From an uncultured Candidatus Saccharibacteria bacterium (GTDB lineage: Bacteria > Patescibacteriota > Saccharimonadia > Saccharimonadales > Saccharimonadaceae), in assembly GCA_948511255.1 (NCBI GenBank), contig CAOQNC010000046.1, forward strand, positions 1-5,037: a stretch of DNA of 5,037 nt. The letters are read 5' to 3'. The position numbers and the translations under genes are program-made. The notes beneath the pieces were generated by a model, which had not been told where the DNA came from, made no database searches, and worked only from the letters and a program-made list of their open reading frames with translations. Each line of letters starts with the position of its first letter. Positions within the stretch are counted from its first letter, which is position 1. Below, one piece after another: positions 4,955-5,037 of this stretch.

Positions 4955-5037
4955 TTAGTTTTCCGACGATGGGTTTTGAGAAGTGGATGTAGACTTCTGG
5001 TCGGGAGCGGAGATCTTGCGACTGGTGCTGGCGGCGC
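4955..5037 (-). CDS. C-terminal end of an upstream gene (cut by window edge), Ser/Thr-rich
   Basis: One minus-strand frame running in from the right edge gives 26 codons rich in Ser, Thr and Ala, ending in SQNPSSEN and a TAA at 4955-4957, 18 nt before the Cys-rich gene's ATG. A polar low-complexity tail followed by a stop and then a ribosome site is a plausible gene end. The other two minus-strand frames are also open here and overlap the next gene, so the frame choice is uncertain. Nothing can be said about function. Confidence 0.4.
   Translation of the reverse strand, partial: AASTSRKISAPDQKSTSTSQNPSSEN

Overview
This window is a compact, almost fully coding stretch in which every supportable gene lies on the minus strand, so biological order runs from high to low coordinates. 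The gene style suggests a Patescibacteria/CPR bacterium, with Candidatus Saccharibacteria as my best guess. The reasons are small genes with little spacing, an exported bactofilin-like membrane protein with a Lys/Ala/Ser/Thr-rich tail, a cysteine-rich protein of a type I recall from CPR genomes, and a cutinase-like exported enzyme. This is inference from gene style; no rRNA or other phylogenetic marker is present.

Layout in transcription order. (1) 5037-4955: the Ser/Thr-rich C-terminus of a gene cut by the window edge. (2) 4936-4250: a 228-aa Cys-rich protein, followed after 5 nt by (3) 4244-3996: an 82-aa UPF0235/DUF167 (YggU) protein. (4) 3995-3825: an intergenic region with an extended -10 promoter and a leader of nested inverted repeats ending at a strong Shine-Dalgarno. 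(5) 3824-2643: an unrecognised 393-aa protein with a long helical region and two C-terminal membrane segments. (6) 2623-1209: a signal-peptide, beta-helix (bactofilin-like), multi-TM protein with a histone-H1-like basic tail. It is split into two overlapping frames by an apparent one-base indel near 1625-1637. (7) 1177-530: ung, uracil-DNA glycosylase. (8) 529-307: an intergenic region with five degenerate copies of a ~21-bp tandem repeat and a promoter. (9) 306-1: the N-terminal 102 codons of an exported cutinase-family hydrolase cut by the left edge.

Genes 5, 6 and 7 are separated by only 19 and 31 bp and probably form one operon driven by the promoter at 3923-3953. Genes 5 and 6 both look like envelope scaffold proteins, and ung looks like a passenger. 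The cutinase gene appears to have its own promoter.

The points most worth a second look are the frameshifted bactofilin-like gene with its predicted cytoplasmic polycationic tail, the helically phased 21-bp repeats upstream of the cutinase promoter, the structured leader before the two-gene envelope cluster, and the cutinase itself. No CRISPR array, tRNA, rRNA, IS element or plus-strand gene is supported.
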